From Pyxidicoccus caerfyrddinensis (GTDB taxonomy: Bacteria > Myxococcota > Myxococcia > Myxococcales > Myxococcaceae), in NCBI RefSeq assembly GCF_010894405.1, contig NZ_JAAIYA010000028.1, positions 111,038-175,037 of the forward strand: DNA of 64,000 nucleotides. The letters are read 5' to 3'. This document shows positions 1 through 10,000 of this stretch, piece by piece. The position numbers were made by a program, and so were the translations under genes. A model generated the notes under the pieces. The model did not search any database. It saw only the letters and a program-made list of their open reading frames with translations, and had not been told where the DNA came from. Position 1 is the first letter of the stretch. Each line of letters starts with the position of its first letter.

Positions 1-1
1 C

Positions 2-979
2 CTCACCAGCCGCCTGGACATCGGCCGGCAGGTCGAGAAGGGCGAGGTGCTCCTCGAGCTCGACTCGAATGCCCAGCGACTGAAGCTCCAGGAGGAGCAG
101 GCCCGCCTCGACACCCTGCTCCCGCAGCTGGAGACGCTCCGGAGCGAGCTGGCGGCCCAACAGAAGGCGCTCGGCGCGGAAGGGCTGGCGTCGAGCTCGG
201 GGCTGAGCGAGGCCCGGGCCCGGCAGCGGGAGGCCCAGGCCGCGCTGTCCTACGCCGACGAGGAGCAGTCCCGGCTCGCGCCGCTCATGAAGAGCCAGGC
301 GATTGGAGAGCTGGAGTACCTCAAGGTGAAGTCGGAGCGCGAGAAGCGGCGCGCCGCCCTGGACGCCGTCGAGCAGGAGGGTGACCGCCTCAAGTCGGAG
401 CGCCTGAACCGGCAGAGCCAGGGCCTGGCACAGGTGGCACGGCTGGAGCGGGAGCAGGCCGCCATGGAGGGGCTCATCACCACGTCCAAGGCACGCATCG
501 CCTCCCTCACCCACGACCTGGAGCAGTTCGTGGTGAGGGCGCCTGCTAGCGGCCAGGTGGGCGAGGTAGCGCGGCTCCAGTCCGGCTCGGAGGTGCGGCG
601 CGGGGACAAGCTGGCGGTGCTGGTGCCGCCCGGGAAGCTGCGCATCGTGGCGGACTTCGCGCCCTCGGACGCGCTGGGCCGCATCCGCCCCGGGCAGACG
701 GCCCGGCTGCGCCTCCAGGGCTTTCCCTGGGCGGAGTACGGCGCCCTCACCGCCACGGTGAGCCGACTCGCATCGGAAGCACGGGACGGGAAGGTCCGCG
801 TGGAGTGCGAATTGCGGCCCGACGACACCTCGCGCATTCCGCGGCAGCACGGCCTGCCCGGCACGCTGGAGGTCGCGGTGGATGACCTCTCACCCGCGAC
901 GCTGATTCTCCGCGACGCGGGACAGCGACTGGGCACGCCATCGACGCCGCGTCCGCCCACGGCGGGAGGTGCTTCATGA
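2..979 (+). CDS. HlyD-family periplasmic adaptor (membrane fusion protein), 5' partial
   Basis: Adaptor that would link an inner-membrane ABC exporter to an outer-membrane channel. The reading frame is open from base 2 with no stop, so the true start and the N-terminal membrane anchor lie upstream; the GTG at 47 is internal to the first lipoyl half-motif (GRQVEKGEVLLELD). Visible order: first lipoyl half, a long Glu/Arg/Leu-rich coiled-coil hairpin of about 140 residues, the second lipoyl half (VVRAPASGQVGEV), then a beta-barrel region. The stop overlaps the start of the next gene as ATGA, so the genes are translationally coupled. HlyD, peptidase-ABC and second ABC in this order is the arrangement known for NHLM-type peptide export systems. 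Confidence 0.9.
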   Translation, partial: LTSRLDIGRQVEKGEVLLELDSNAQRLKLQEEQARLDTLLPQLETLRSELAAQQKALGAEGLASSSGLSEARARQREAQAALSYADEEQSRLAPLMKSQAIGELEYLKVKSEREKRRAALDAVEQEGDRLKSERLNRQSQGLAQVARLEREQAAMEGLITTSKARIASLTHDLEQFVVRAPASGQVGEVARLQSGSEVRRGDKLAVLVPPGKLRIVADFAPSDALGRIRPGQTARLRLQGFPWAEYGALTATVSRLASEARDGKVRVECELRPDDTSRIPRQHGLPGTLEVAVDDLSPATLILRDAGQRLGTPSTPRPPTAGGAS

Positions 980-3702
980 TTCGCCGTCGCCCCACGGACG
1001 GTCCCCGGCGCTTCGCTCCGGAGGTCATCCAGTCCTCGTGGATGGACTGCGGTCCCGCGGCCCTCAAGTGCCTGCTGGAGGGCTTCGACATCCCCGTCAG
1101 CTACGGCCGGCTGCGCGAGGCCTGCCAGACGGATGTGGACGGCACCTCCATCGACACGCTGGAGGAGGTCGCCCGGCGCTGCGGCCTCGACGCCGAGCAG
1201 CAGCTCCTTCCCGCCGACCACCTGCTCGAACCGGCCTCCGGGGCGCTGCCCGCCATCGTCGTAGTGCAGCTTCCCAGCGGGGCCACCCACTTCGTGGTGG
1301 TGTGGCGCCGTCACGGCAAGCTGGTGCAGGTCATGGACCCCAGCCGGGGCCGCCGCTGGGTGTCGCTCCGCGCGCTCATCGGAGAGCTGTACCTGCACAC
1401 CACCGCGCTCCCCGCGCCCGCGTGGCGCGACTGGGCCGGCTCGGAGACGATGCTCGCGGTGCTCCGGGGCCAGCTGCGCGCGCTGGGGCTGGAGGATGGC
1501 GAGATTGACGGGCACCTGCGCGAGGCGCTCGCGGACGCGGGGTGGCACCCGCTCGCGGCGCTGGATGCCACGCGGAAGATGGTCGGCTACCTCGTGCGCT
1601 CCGGCGGACTGACGGCGGGACGCGCGGCGGCGCGGGCCGTCGACACGTTCTTCCACCAGGCGCTGCGGGAATCACCGCTGGAGCCCATCACCGTCTCCCG
1701 CCCCTACTGGCCGGTGATGCCCCTGCCGGGCGAGAGCGAGGCGGACACGCGGCTCGTCTTCCGTGGCGCGGTGCTGGTGCATGCCTCCCGTCGGAGTCAG
1801 GGCGCGCACACGGAGGGCCTGCCCGAGGAGCTTGCCGCCGCGCTGGCCGAGCCCCCGCCCCGCCCTGGACGAGAGCTGCTGCGCATGCTGCGCACCGATG
1901 GCGTCCTCGCGCCGGCCGCGCTGCTCGCGGGCCTGGGGCTTGCCGCCTTCGGCACCGTCGGCGAGGCGCTCCTCCTGCGCGGACTGATGGAGGTCGGCGG
2001 CCGGCTCAGCCTCCTCTCGCAGTGGCTCCAGGCGCTGCTCGCGCTCTGCGTCTTCCTCTCCATCTGCCTGGGGTTGGACTTGCTCAACGGCCTGTCCATG
2101 CGGCGGCTGGGCCGGCGGCTCGAGGTCCGCTTCCGGATGGCCTTCCTCGAGAAGCTCCCCCGGATGCATGACCGGTACTTCAGCAGCCGGCCCCACTCCG
2201 ACATGGCCGAGCGCTGCCACAGCCTGCATCGGCTGCGCCTGCTGCCCGGGCTGGGCGGGCAGCTCGTCCTCGGCATCTTCGAGCTGCTGCTCACCACCGT
2301 GGGCCTCATCTGGTTGGACCCTGGCAGTGCGCTCCTGGCCGTGGGGCTGATGCTCACCGCGCTGCTGACGCCGCTCGCGATTCAGCCGGTGCTCGCCGAG
2401 CGCGAGCTGCGGGTGCGCAGTCACGCCGCCGCGCTCTCCCGGTTCTATCTCGACGCGCTGCTCGGCCTGGTGTCGGTGCGGGCGCACGGCGCGGAGCGCT
2501 CGCTCCGGCGCGAGCACGAGGGACACGTGGTGGAGTGGGCCCGCTCGTCGGCGGCGCTCCAGCGGGTGTCGGTGGTGGTGGAGGGGCTGCTGTCGCTGGC
2601 CACCCTGGGCTTCGCGGTGGCGCTCGTCTTCGGGCACCTGTCGCGGAACGGGGCGCAGAGCAGCTCGCTGCTGTTCCTCTATTGGACGCTCAACCTGCCG
2701 CTGCTGGGACAGGAGCTCGCGCAGCTCGCCCGGCAGTACCCGATGCACCGGAACGTAACGCTGCGCCTGATGGAGCCGCTCGGGGCGCGCGACGAGACGG
2801 GCCACATCCCGGGCGACGCGGAAGCGTCCAGGTCCGCCGCGCCCGAGCACCCGGGCGTGGCCGTGGACTTCCAGGGCGTGAGCATCAAGGCGGGCGGGCA
2901 CACCGTGCTCGAGGACGTGGCGCTGTCCATCGCTCCCGGCACCCACGTGGGCATCGTGGGCCCTTCGGGCGCCGGCAAGTCGAGCCTCGTGGGCCTGCTC
3001 GTCGGCTGGCATCACGCCTCCGAGGGGACACTGCTCGTGGACGGCGCGCCGCTCGACGGTGCGCGGCTGGAGCGACTGCGGCGGGAGACCGCATGGGTGG
3101 ACCCGGCCGTCCAGCTCTGGAACCGCTCCTTCCTGGACAACCTCACGTATGGCGCGGCGTCGGAGCTTCCCGCGTCCCTGAGCCCCCTCATCGCCTCGGC
3201 GGACCTGCTCTCCGTGCTGGAGCGCCTGCCGGATGGACTCCAGACGTCGCTGGGTGAAGGCGGCGCGCGGGTGTCCGGTGGCGAGGGCCAGCGCGTGCGC
3301 TTCGGCCGGGCCCTGCTGCGGCCCGATGTCCGCCTGGCCATCCTCGACGAGCCCTTCCGGGGGCTGGACCGGGAACGGCGCCACGAATTGCTGGAGCGGG
3401 CCCGCCGACAGTGGGCCCGCGCGACGATGCTGTGCATCACCCACGACGTCGCGGAGACACGCGGCTTCGACCAGGTGCTGGTGGTGGAAGGCGGACGCGT
3501 GGTGGAGCACGGCGAGCCGTCCGTGCTGGCCGCCATGCCGGGCTCGCGCTACCGCGCCCTGCTCGAAGCCGAGGCCCAGGCGAAGGCGGAGGTCTGGTCC
3601 AACGACGCGTGGACCCGCGCCCGGATGGAGGACGGCGTGCTGGTGATGACGCCGCGTGAGCGACTGGAATTGAAGACGTGGGCGGAGGAGGCCGTGGCAT
3701 GA
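976..3702 (+). CDS. Peptidase C39-containing ABC exporter (PCAT; NHLM ABC1-like)
   Basis: A 908-residue bifunctional exporter expected to cut a leader peptide after a double-Gly-type site and pump out the mature peptide. The N-terminal C39 domain has the full catalytic set: Cys25 in DCGPAAL, His105 in THFVVV and Asp121 in MDPSRG. Residues about 150-300 are an extra linker between peptidase and membrane domain, followed by hydrophobic helices at about 310-590. The ATPase has Walker A GPSGAGKSS near 662, signature VSGGEGQ near 766, Walker B LAILDEP near 787 and a switch His near 823. It overlaps both neighbours by ATGA. No precursor peptide gene with an obvious leader is visible in this window, so the substrate gene is either upstream or elsewhere. 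Confidence 0.93.
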   Translation: MIRRRPTDGPRRFAPEVIQSSWMDCGPAALKCLLEGFDIPVSYGRLREACQTDVDGTSIDTLEEVARRCGLDAEQQLLPADHLLEPASGALPAIVVVQLPSGATHFVVVWRRHGKLVQVMDPSRGRRWVSLRALIGELYLHTTALPAPAWRDWAGSETMLAVLRGQLRALGLEDGEIDGHLREALADAGWHPLAALDATRKMVGYLVRSGGLTAGRAAARAVDTFFHQALRESPLEPITVSRPYWPVMPLPGESEADTRLVFRGAVLVHASRRSQGAHTEGLPEELAAALAEPPPRPGRELLRMLRTDGVLAPAALLAGLGLAAFGTVGEALLLRGLMEVGGRLSLLSQWLQALLALCVFLSICLGLDLLNGLSMRRLGRRLEVRFRMAFLEKLPRMHDRYFSSRPHSDMAERCHSLHRLRLLPGLGGQLVLGIFELLLTTVGLIWLDPGSALLAVGLMLTALLTPLAIQPVLAERELRVRSHAAALSRFYLDALLGLVSVRAHGAERSLRREHEGHVVEWARSSAALQRVSVVVEGLLSLATLGFAVALVFGHLSRNGAQSSSLLFLYWTLNLPLLGQELAQLARQYPMHRNVTLRLMEPLGARDETGHIPGDAEASRSAAPEHPGVAVDFQGVSIKAGGHTVLEDVALSIAPGTHVGIVGPSGAGKSSLVGLLVGWHHASEGTLLVDGAPLDGARLERLRRETAWVDPAVQLWNRSFLDNLTYGAASELPASLSPLIASADLLSVLERLPDGLQTSLGEGGARVSGGEGQRVRFGRALLRPDVRLAILDEPFRGLDRERRHELLERARRQWARATMLCITHDVAETRGFDQVLVVEGGRVVEHGEPSVLAAMPGSRYRALLEAEAQAKAEVWSNDAWTRARMEDGVLVMTPRERLELKTWAEEAVA

Positions 3703-5834
3703 CGCAATCACTCTCAGAGCTCTGCTGGCCCGTGGCCCGGCTGGGCGAGGCCCTCCAGCGGCTCGCGCGCCACAGCGGAATGCCGGGCCGCCCCACCACG
3801 CGGATGCCCGTCCCCGACGCGTCCCTCCAGCGCGGCGAACAGCCCCTCAGCCCCTGGATCGAGGCCGCCGCCGGCTTCCTCGGCTTCGAGGCGGAGGCCG
3901 TCGGAACGCGCTACGCGGAACTGCCAGCCCTGCTGCACCGCGCGGGGCCCGCGCTTGTCCAGCTCCCCGGAGACGCCGAGCCGCGCATCCTCGTCCTGCT
4001 GGGGGAGCGCCGAGGCCGGCTGCGTGTGCTGGGTCCGGACTCGAAGGTGGAGGTCATCGAATGGAGCGCGCTGCACGGCGCGCTCTGCGAGGACATCGAA
4101 GCGCCCGTGCGGCCCTCGGTGGAGGCGCTGCTCGAACAGGCGCAGGTTCCTTCCCGCCGCCGTGCCCAGGTCCGCACGCTCATCCTGGGCGAGCGGCTGG
4201 GCACGCTGTGGCTCGACGTGGGCTGGCTGCTGCGGCTTCCCCCGGGCCGGGCCTTCCGCACGCAGCTCCGGCAGGCGCGCATCCACCGCCAGCTCGGAGT
4301 GCTTCTCGCGGCGCATACCACGCAGTACGCGCTGGGCCTGTTGTCCTGGTGGCTCATCGGGAAGGGCCTGCTCCGGGGACAGGTGGACCGGGGGTGGATG
4401 CTCGCATGGGCGATGCTGCTGCTCACCCAGGTGCCGGTGCAGATGCTGGCCCACCAGGTGTCCGCGCGGCTGAGCGTGCGGGCCGGAGGACTGCTGAAGC
4501 AGCGGCTGCTCGCGGGCGCCCTGCGGATGGACGTGGAGCAGGTACGCAGCCAGGGCGCGGGCCAGCTCCTGGGGCGCGTGCTGGAGGCCGATGCCTTCGA
4601 GGCGATGGCCCTGAATGGCGGGCTCGCGGGGCTCCTCGCGCTGCTGGAGCTGCTCTTCGCGGTGGCGGTGCTGGCGGCCGGGGTGGGGCTGGTGCCCGCG
4701 CTGCTGCTCTTCGGCTGGACGGTGCTCACGCTGCTGGGCGGCTGGCGCTGCATCAAGGCCCGCCAGCGGTGGAACGACTCGCGCGTGGGGATGACCAATG
4801 ACCTCATCGAGCGCATGGTCGGCCACCGGACGCGGCTGGCGCAGGAGTCGCGGGAGCGCTGGCATGACGGCGAGGACCAGGCGCTGGAACAGTACCAGCG
4901 CGTCTCGGAGCACCTGGACCGTCGCGAGGTGCTGCTCACCGGGCTGATGCCGCGCGGCTGGCTGCTGCTGGGAATGACGGGCCTCGCGCTCTCGCTTGCG
5001 CTGGGTGGCACGTCACCGGTGACGCTCGCCATCGGAGTGGGCGGCGTGTTGCTGGCCTGGCGCGCCTTCAACCGGTTGGTGATGGGCCTGTCCGCGCTCG
5101 CCGAGTCGGGCAGCGCCTGGAAGCAGATTGCCAGCCTCTTCCACGCCGCGAGCCGAACCGAGGACGCCGCCCTGCCGGTGCTTCCCACTGCCAGCGTGCC
5201 CGCCACGGGTCCCCGTCGGAACGACGTGCTGCTGGAAGCGCAGCACCTCGTCTTCCGGTATCCGGAGCGGGGCACTCCCGCGCTGGACGGCTGCGACGTG
5301 CGTGTGCACCGGGGCGAGCACCTCCTCATCGAGGGCCCCTCCGGCGGAGGCAAGTCCACCCTGGGCGCGCTGGTGGCCGGACTGCGCCAGCCCCAGTCGG
5401 GACTGCTGCTGCTGAACGGGTTGGACCGGCGCACGCTCGGCCCCGACCGCTGGAGGGACGGCGTCGTCGCCGCGCCGCAGTTCCATGAGAATCACGTGTT
5501 CTCCGGCACGCTCGCGTTCAACCTGCTGATGAGCCGTGCCTGGCCGCCGAAGCCGGAGGACCTGGAGCTGGCGACGGCCGTCTGCGAGGAGTTGGGGCTG
5601 GGAGAGCTGCTCGCGCGGATGCCCGCCGGCCTCATGCAGATTGTCGGAGAGACGGGCTGGCAGCTCTCTCACGGGGAGCGCAGCCGCCTCTTCATTGCCC
5701 GCGCGCTGATTCAGCAGGCGGACCTGCTCGTGCTGGACGAGAGCTTCGCCGCGCTGGACCCGGAGACGCTGCGCCGCTGCTACCAGTGCGTCGCGGCCCG
5801 CGTCCCCAGCCTGATGGTCATCGCCCATCCCTGA
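3699..5834 (+). CDS. Second ABC transporter (NHLM ABC2-like), degenerate N-domain, short C-terminus
   Basis: A 711-residue ABC half-transporter. I chose the ATG that overlaps the upstream stop (ATGA) over an in-frame start 21 bases earlier. The N-terminal 180 residues look like a non-catalytic C39-like domain: a Cys is present in ELCWPVARL, but the Gly-Pro that follows the active Cys and a matching His/Asp pair are not evident. Hydrophobic segments follow, then Walker A GPSGGGKST near 546, a variant signature LSHGERS and Walker B LLVLDESFAALD. The protein stops two residues after the switch-loop His (VIAHP), so the usual 30-50 residue C-terminal tail of the nucleotide-binding domain is missing. 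It probably pairs with the PCAT protein. Confidence 0.88.
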   Translation: MTQSLSELCWPVARLGEALQRLARHSGMPGRPTTRMPVPDASLQRGEQPLSPWIEAAAGFLGFEAEAVGTRYAELPALLHRAGPALVQLPGDAEPRILVLLGERRGRLRVLGPDSKVEVIEWSALHGALCEDIEAPVRPSVEALLEQAQVPSRRRAQVRTLILGERLGTLWLDVGWLLRLPPGRAFRTQLRQARIHRQLGVLLAAHTTQYALGLLSWWLIGKGLLRGQVDRGWMLAWAMLLLTQVPVQMLAHQVSARLSVRAGGLLKQRLLAGALRMDVEQVRSQGAGQLLGRVLEADAFEAMALNGGLAGLLALLELLFAVAVLAAGVGLVPALLLFGWTVLTLLGGWRCIKARQRWNDSRVGMTNDLIERMVGHRTRLAQESRERWHDGEDQALEQYQRVSEHLDRREVLLTGLMPRGWLLLGMTGLALSLALGGTSPVTLAIGVGGVLLAWRAFNRLVMGLSALAESGSAWKQIASLFHAASRTEDAALPVLPTASVPATGPRRNDVLLEAQHLVFRYPERGTPALDGCDVRVHRGEHLLIEGPSGGGKSTLGALVAGLRQPQSGLLLLNGLDRRTLGPDRWRDGVVAAPQFHENHVFSGTLAFNLLMSRAWPPKPEDLELATAVCEELGLGELLARMPAGLMQIVGETGWQLSHGERSRLFIARALIQQADLLVLDESFAALDPETLRRCYQCVAARVPSLMVIAHP

Positions 5835-5845
5835 GGAGTCACATC

Positions 5846-7087
5846 ATGTCCAACCTCGATTGTGCCATCGCCAAGCTGCTCGACCCGCTCTCCCTGCCGA
5901 CGTTCCTGGAGGCGTACTGGGAGAAGGAGCCCCTCCATCTCCAACGCCACGCGCCCGACCACTACGCGGGTCTGTTCGGGCTCGACGAGGTGGAGCAGTA
6001 CCTCTTCACCGTCAAGCCGCGCGGCAATGAGCTGCGATTGGTGGCCATGGGGAAGCCGGACATCGTCTTCCACGAGCAGGAGGAGGCCCCGCCGCGCGTG
6101 GTGTTCCAGGCCTTCCGCGAGGGCTACACCCTCAACCTCAACGGCGTGCACCGCCGCTGGCCCGCGGTGCATGCGCTCGTGGATGCCGTGCAGCGCCGGC
6201 TCCGGTGCTACGCCAACGGCAACGCGTACATCACCGGCCCGACGTCCCAGGGCTTCGGCACCCACCACGACGGCCACGACGTCTTCGTCCTCCAGACGTC
6301 CGGCCGGAAGCGCTGGCGTCTGTACGCGGCGCAGGAGGAATTCCCGCTCGAAGGCCGGAAGATGGGCACCGAGGACTGGGGCGCACCGGTTCGCGAAATC
6401 GAGCTGACGGCGGGGGATTTGCTCTACCTGCCGAGGGGCACCCCGCACTCGGCCGTCACCGACGACTGCTGCTCGGTGCACCTGTCGATTGGCGTCCGGC
6501 CGGTGCTCATGGACGCGGTGCTCGCGGAACTGGTCCGCGCCGTGGTCCGCAAGCATCCCCACTGGCGCCGCTCGGTCGCCCCCGTCGGGACCCGATGCAT
6601 GCGACAGGTGCCCTGCATCCACGAGCTCGCGGACCAGCTGTCAGAGGATATCCGCGCGCTGGGCCCGCTGGACCCGCTGTTGGAGACGCTGGAGGCGCAG
6701 CTCGTGCAGCCGGATGAGGTGGTGGGCCCCGGGCCCGGTGGCTACCTGCGCTCGCTGGAAGGGCTCGGGGCGATCGGCTCGGACAGCGAGCTGGAGACCC
6801 GGCCGGGACACGCGAGCGTGCTGTCCCGCAACGGAGATGAAGTGAGCCTGGGCTTCAACGGAGGCGCGCTGGTGGCACCCGCGTTCTGCGAGCCCGCGCT
6901 CCGGTACGTCCTCGAGCAGTCCCGGTTCCGGATTCGGGACCTGCCGGACACGCTGACCGAGGACGCCCGGGTGATGCTGTGCCGGCGCCTCGTCCGCGAA
7001 GGGCTGCTGCGAGTCGCCGACGAGGCACCGGCAGAAGACCGGCGGCGACCCGCTAGTCCGCATCGGGCTCCGTCTTCCGCCGCTTGA
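5846..7087 (+). CDS. JmjC/cupin_4-type Fe(II)/2-oxoglutarate oxygenase
   Basis: A 413-residue protein of the ribosomal-oxygenase-like (RoxA/YcfD, cupin_4) fold class. Its Fe ligands are visible as His140-x-Asp142 in GTHHDGHDVF and the distal His201 in RGTPHSAV. After the cupin core it keeps the dimerisation-like helices and a C-terminal winged-helix-like stretch (ending in VREGLLRVADE) typical of this family. Known members hydroxylate an Arg or His side chain of ribosomal proteins. Here the gene lies 11 bases after a peptide exporter and is preceded by GAGG, so a role in hydroxylating the exported peptide is plausible but inferred. Its last 35 bases overlap the 3' end of the convergent gene. 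Confidence 0.85.
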   Translation: MSNLDCAIAKLLDPLSLPTFLEAYWEKEPLHLQRHAPDHYAGLFGLDEVEQYLFTVKPRGNELRLVAMGKPDIVFHEQEEAPPRVVFQAFREGYTLNLNGVHRRWPAVHALVDAVQRRLRCYANGNAYITGPTSQGFGTHHDGHDVFVLQTSGRKRWRLYAAQEEFPLEGRKMGTEDWGAPVREIELTAGDLLYLPRGTPHSAVTDDCCSVHLSIGVRPVLMDAVLAELVRAVVRKHPHWRRSVAPVGTRCMRQVPCIHELADQLSEDIRALGPLDPLLETLEAQLVQPDEVVGPGPGGYLRSLEGLGAIGSDSELETRPGHASVLSRNGDEVSLGFNGGALVAPAFCEPALRYVLEQSRFRIRDLPDTLTEDARVMLCRRLVREGLLRVADEAPAEDRRRPASPHRAPSSAA

Positions 7088-10000
7088 ACGGGTTCGGGGC
7101 ATCCTCCTGCTGCGGGGGCTGCTCCAGCGGGAGCGGCTCCGGCGGGAGCGGCTCCGGCGGGGGCTGCTCCAGCGGGAGCGGATGCACGACGACGACCGCC
7201 TCCTCCTTCGCTTTGGGGAGCGTACTGGTGACGTCGTGCTCCTGCTGGTTCCGTTGCACCTTGGTCGCGCGCCCGTCTGAATCCTCGCGCCAGGAGTCGT
7301 CGGCGTCCTCGGCCTGACGGGCTGGGACTGTCGGGGGCTTCGCCACCGGCTGCGACACCGGCATGGGCGGCCCGCGGAGGGGCGACGGTGTCGCAGCGCA
7401 CAGGTCGATGAGCTGCTTCAGCCGCTTCTGCACGTAGGCGTGGGTATCCGGAGCGGAGCTCTGGAGCTTCGCCGCCACCCCGAGCGCCCAGCCGTTCTCG
7501 GGGATGACGATGCGGCGGAACCGGCCCGACCTGACCGCGTTCTCCAGCGTGTCGAAGTCGAGCCCGAGCAACCGGGTGTTCTCCGCCAGCTTCGCGTCCT
7601 GGATGCGGAAGTAGTCGTGGTGCCCGGTGCGGACGCACACCACGTTCGGCTGCTGTGCCACGGTGTCGAACAGCGCCCACCACCTCAGCGCGGCCTCCGC
7701 CTCCAGGCCGCAGTTGGACTCATGGATGAACAGCGACTCCGGGTCGTCCTTGCAGATCTTGTCGGTGAGTCCCGTTTCCCGGGGGCAGACGACCACCGTC
7801 CCGAGGCTCCTCTCGGCCCACTCCATCAACTTCGCGGTGCCCTTGCACAGATGGGCATAGGTGTTCTTCGCCCGCTGCGGGAGCTTCGCGACGCCGATGC
7901 CGAGCGCGGGGAGGTCGCTCACGGTGTCCCAGGGGACGACGAGCGTCGTGTAGCGGCCGGTGTGCAGCCAGGCGAGGGCCTCCTCGAGGTCGTCGTCCAG
8001 CGCCTTCTGGTTCTTCGCCAGCTCGGTGTCGAGCATCGCACCCTGGTCGTTCTCGTCCGCGCCGGGCTTCCAGCAGGTGCGGATGCCGACGGCGTTGGGG
8101 GCGGGACGGATGCAGGCCTGGGTGGTGCTCTGCACCATCCGGCCCCCCTTGTTCACCCCATTCTCTCCGAAGAGGAAGAGACAGCCGGGGGCGCCCGTCG
8201 CGTCGGCGAGCGACCAGGGCGTCGTGGAGGGCCACTTGAAGACGCGGCCGGAGGGCTTCAGCCCGCTGCCCGAGGGGCCGCTGCTGGACGGCGGTGTCTT
8301 GGCCGGCTCCGGCTTGGGTTGCGGCGCGGGCTCCTGCGGAGCCACCGGGGGTGCCCGGTCCCGCCGCACGCGCAGCGCTTCCCAGCCCACGGGCGTGCCG
8401 ACCGCGACATCGATGAGCGCCTCGCGCCCGGCCGGCGTCACCGCGACGAAGTGGTAGTTGCCGTAGTTGACGAGCACGAGCTCCGGGCGCGCCGGGAGCG
8501 CCCGGTTCACGAAGTCCACCTCGTCGCTGTAGTAGCCGCCCGCCACCTGCACGTAGACGCGGAAGCGGACGCCGAAGAGGTGTGACGCGGCGCACAGGAT
8601 GAGCAGGTCACCCCACTCCCCGCCCCGGCTCATGCCCAGGCAGAACTGCCGCCAGCGGTCCACGCCGAGCACGCGCCGGTACGCCAGCACGTTGGGCCAC
8701 TGCACCCGGTGCCAGTCATGGAGCAGGCCCAGGCGCGTGGCGAACTCCTCCCGCGAGACAGGTCCCACGCGGCCATCCGCGTCGAGGGACTGCCCCGCGA
8801 GCAGGTCCTCCAGGTGGTTCACGCTGGACTGGCGCACCTCGATGTGGCGGTTCTCGTCGCCGAAGACGAGCTGGGCGATGCTGCGGAAGAGACAGTCGCC
8901 GCCTCCCCCGTTCTCACGGGTCCGCAGATGGGACTCAGCGAAGTGGACGCCGAGCGTCTTCACCTCCTTCTTCCGCGCCGCCTCCGTCTTGGTGAGGGCC
9001 GGCCGCGACGCCTGGCGCTTGTCGTCGTCGTTCTGCGCCTTCCGGGCCTCGGCGGAGTCCCACTTCTGGAGGGCGCGCTGGAACCGCCGCTGCGCCGCTT
9101 CTGACGGGGCGGCCGTCTCGTAGGTCTTGTTCCACCAGCCCACCAGGTCCTCCAGCGCCTTCTCCCGCGCCAGGGGCACCTCCGCGTGCTCGTACGCAAA
9201 GGCCCACCCCTCCAGCTCGTCGAGCGCGGTGGGCTTCACGCTGAACAGCTCGATGGGCGCCTCGGCGACCGCCTCCTCCTCGGCGGCCTCCGTGTCGATG
9301 AGCCGCACCTCCGCCACGATGGGCAGGTGGTCGCTCAGCTCGCGCGCGAGCAGCATCAACTCCTCGAGCTTCTTCGCCTTCCCCGGCTGCTCGGCGTAGG
9401 CGCGCAGGTCCTTGAGCGTCTCCTTGGCATGCGTCGCCAGGAGGAACGCGAAGGGCTTCAGGGCCTCGGAGAGCTGCTCCCGGGCGCGGAAGAACTCGGC
9501 CTCCTCCTCGAGCGCCAGGGCGTGCGGGAAGGGAATTGCCCAGGTGGACTTGAAGCCGAGCTTCCACCGGTCCGCCCGGCCGCAGATGGGCAGGATCTTG
9601 TCGTACGCGCTCGCGCTCATCCGGTGCTGGGGCGTGAAGTCCTTGTTGAAGCCCTGGATGAAGTCGAGCAGGCCCTGCGACGTCTTGAAGTGGCCCTCGA
9701 CGAAGTTCGACTGCAGCTTGTTGACGAGGTCCTTCGCCTTCTTCGCGGAGGGGTCCTCCTGCTCGAGCAGGTCGGGGATGAGCCAGGGCCGGAACTTCGA
9801 GACGGCCAGGGTGGACTGCGTCCCCACCTGGGCCGGGAACTGCCTGTAGGCATCCGCCTTGCCGCTGATGCCGCGGAACAGCGCGCCGACCTCCAGCGTG
9901 CCGTCACAGTGCTCGACGGACGTGCTACCCGACACGGTGTTGACGTTGAGGTCGGACAGGAGCATCCCCAGCCGCTTCGCCTTCCGCTCGGCCTCGCAGT

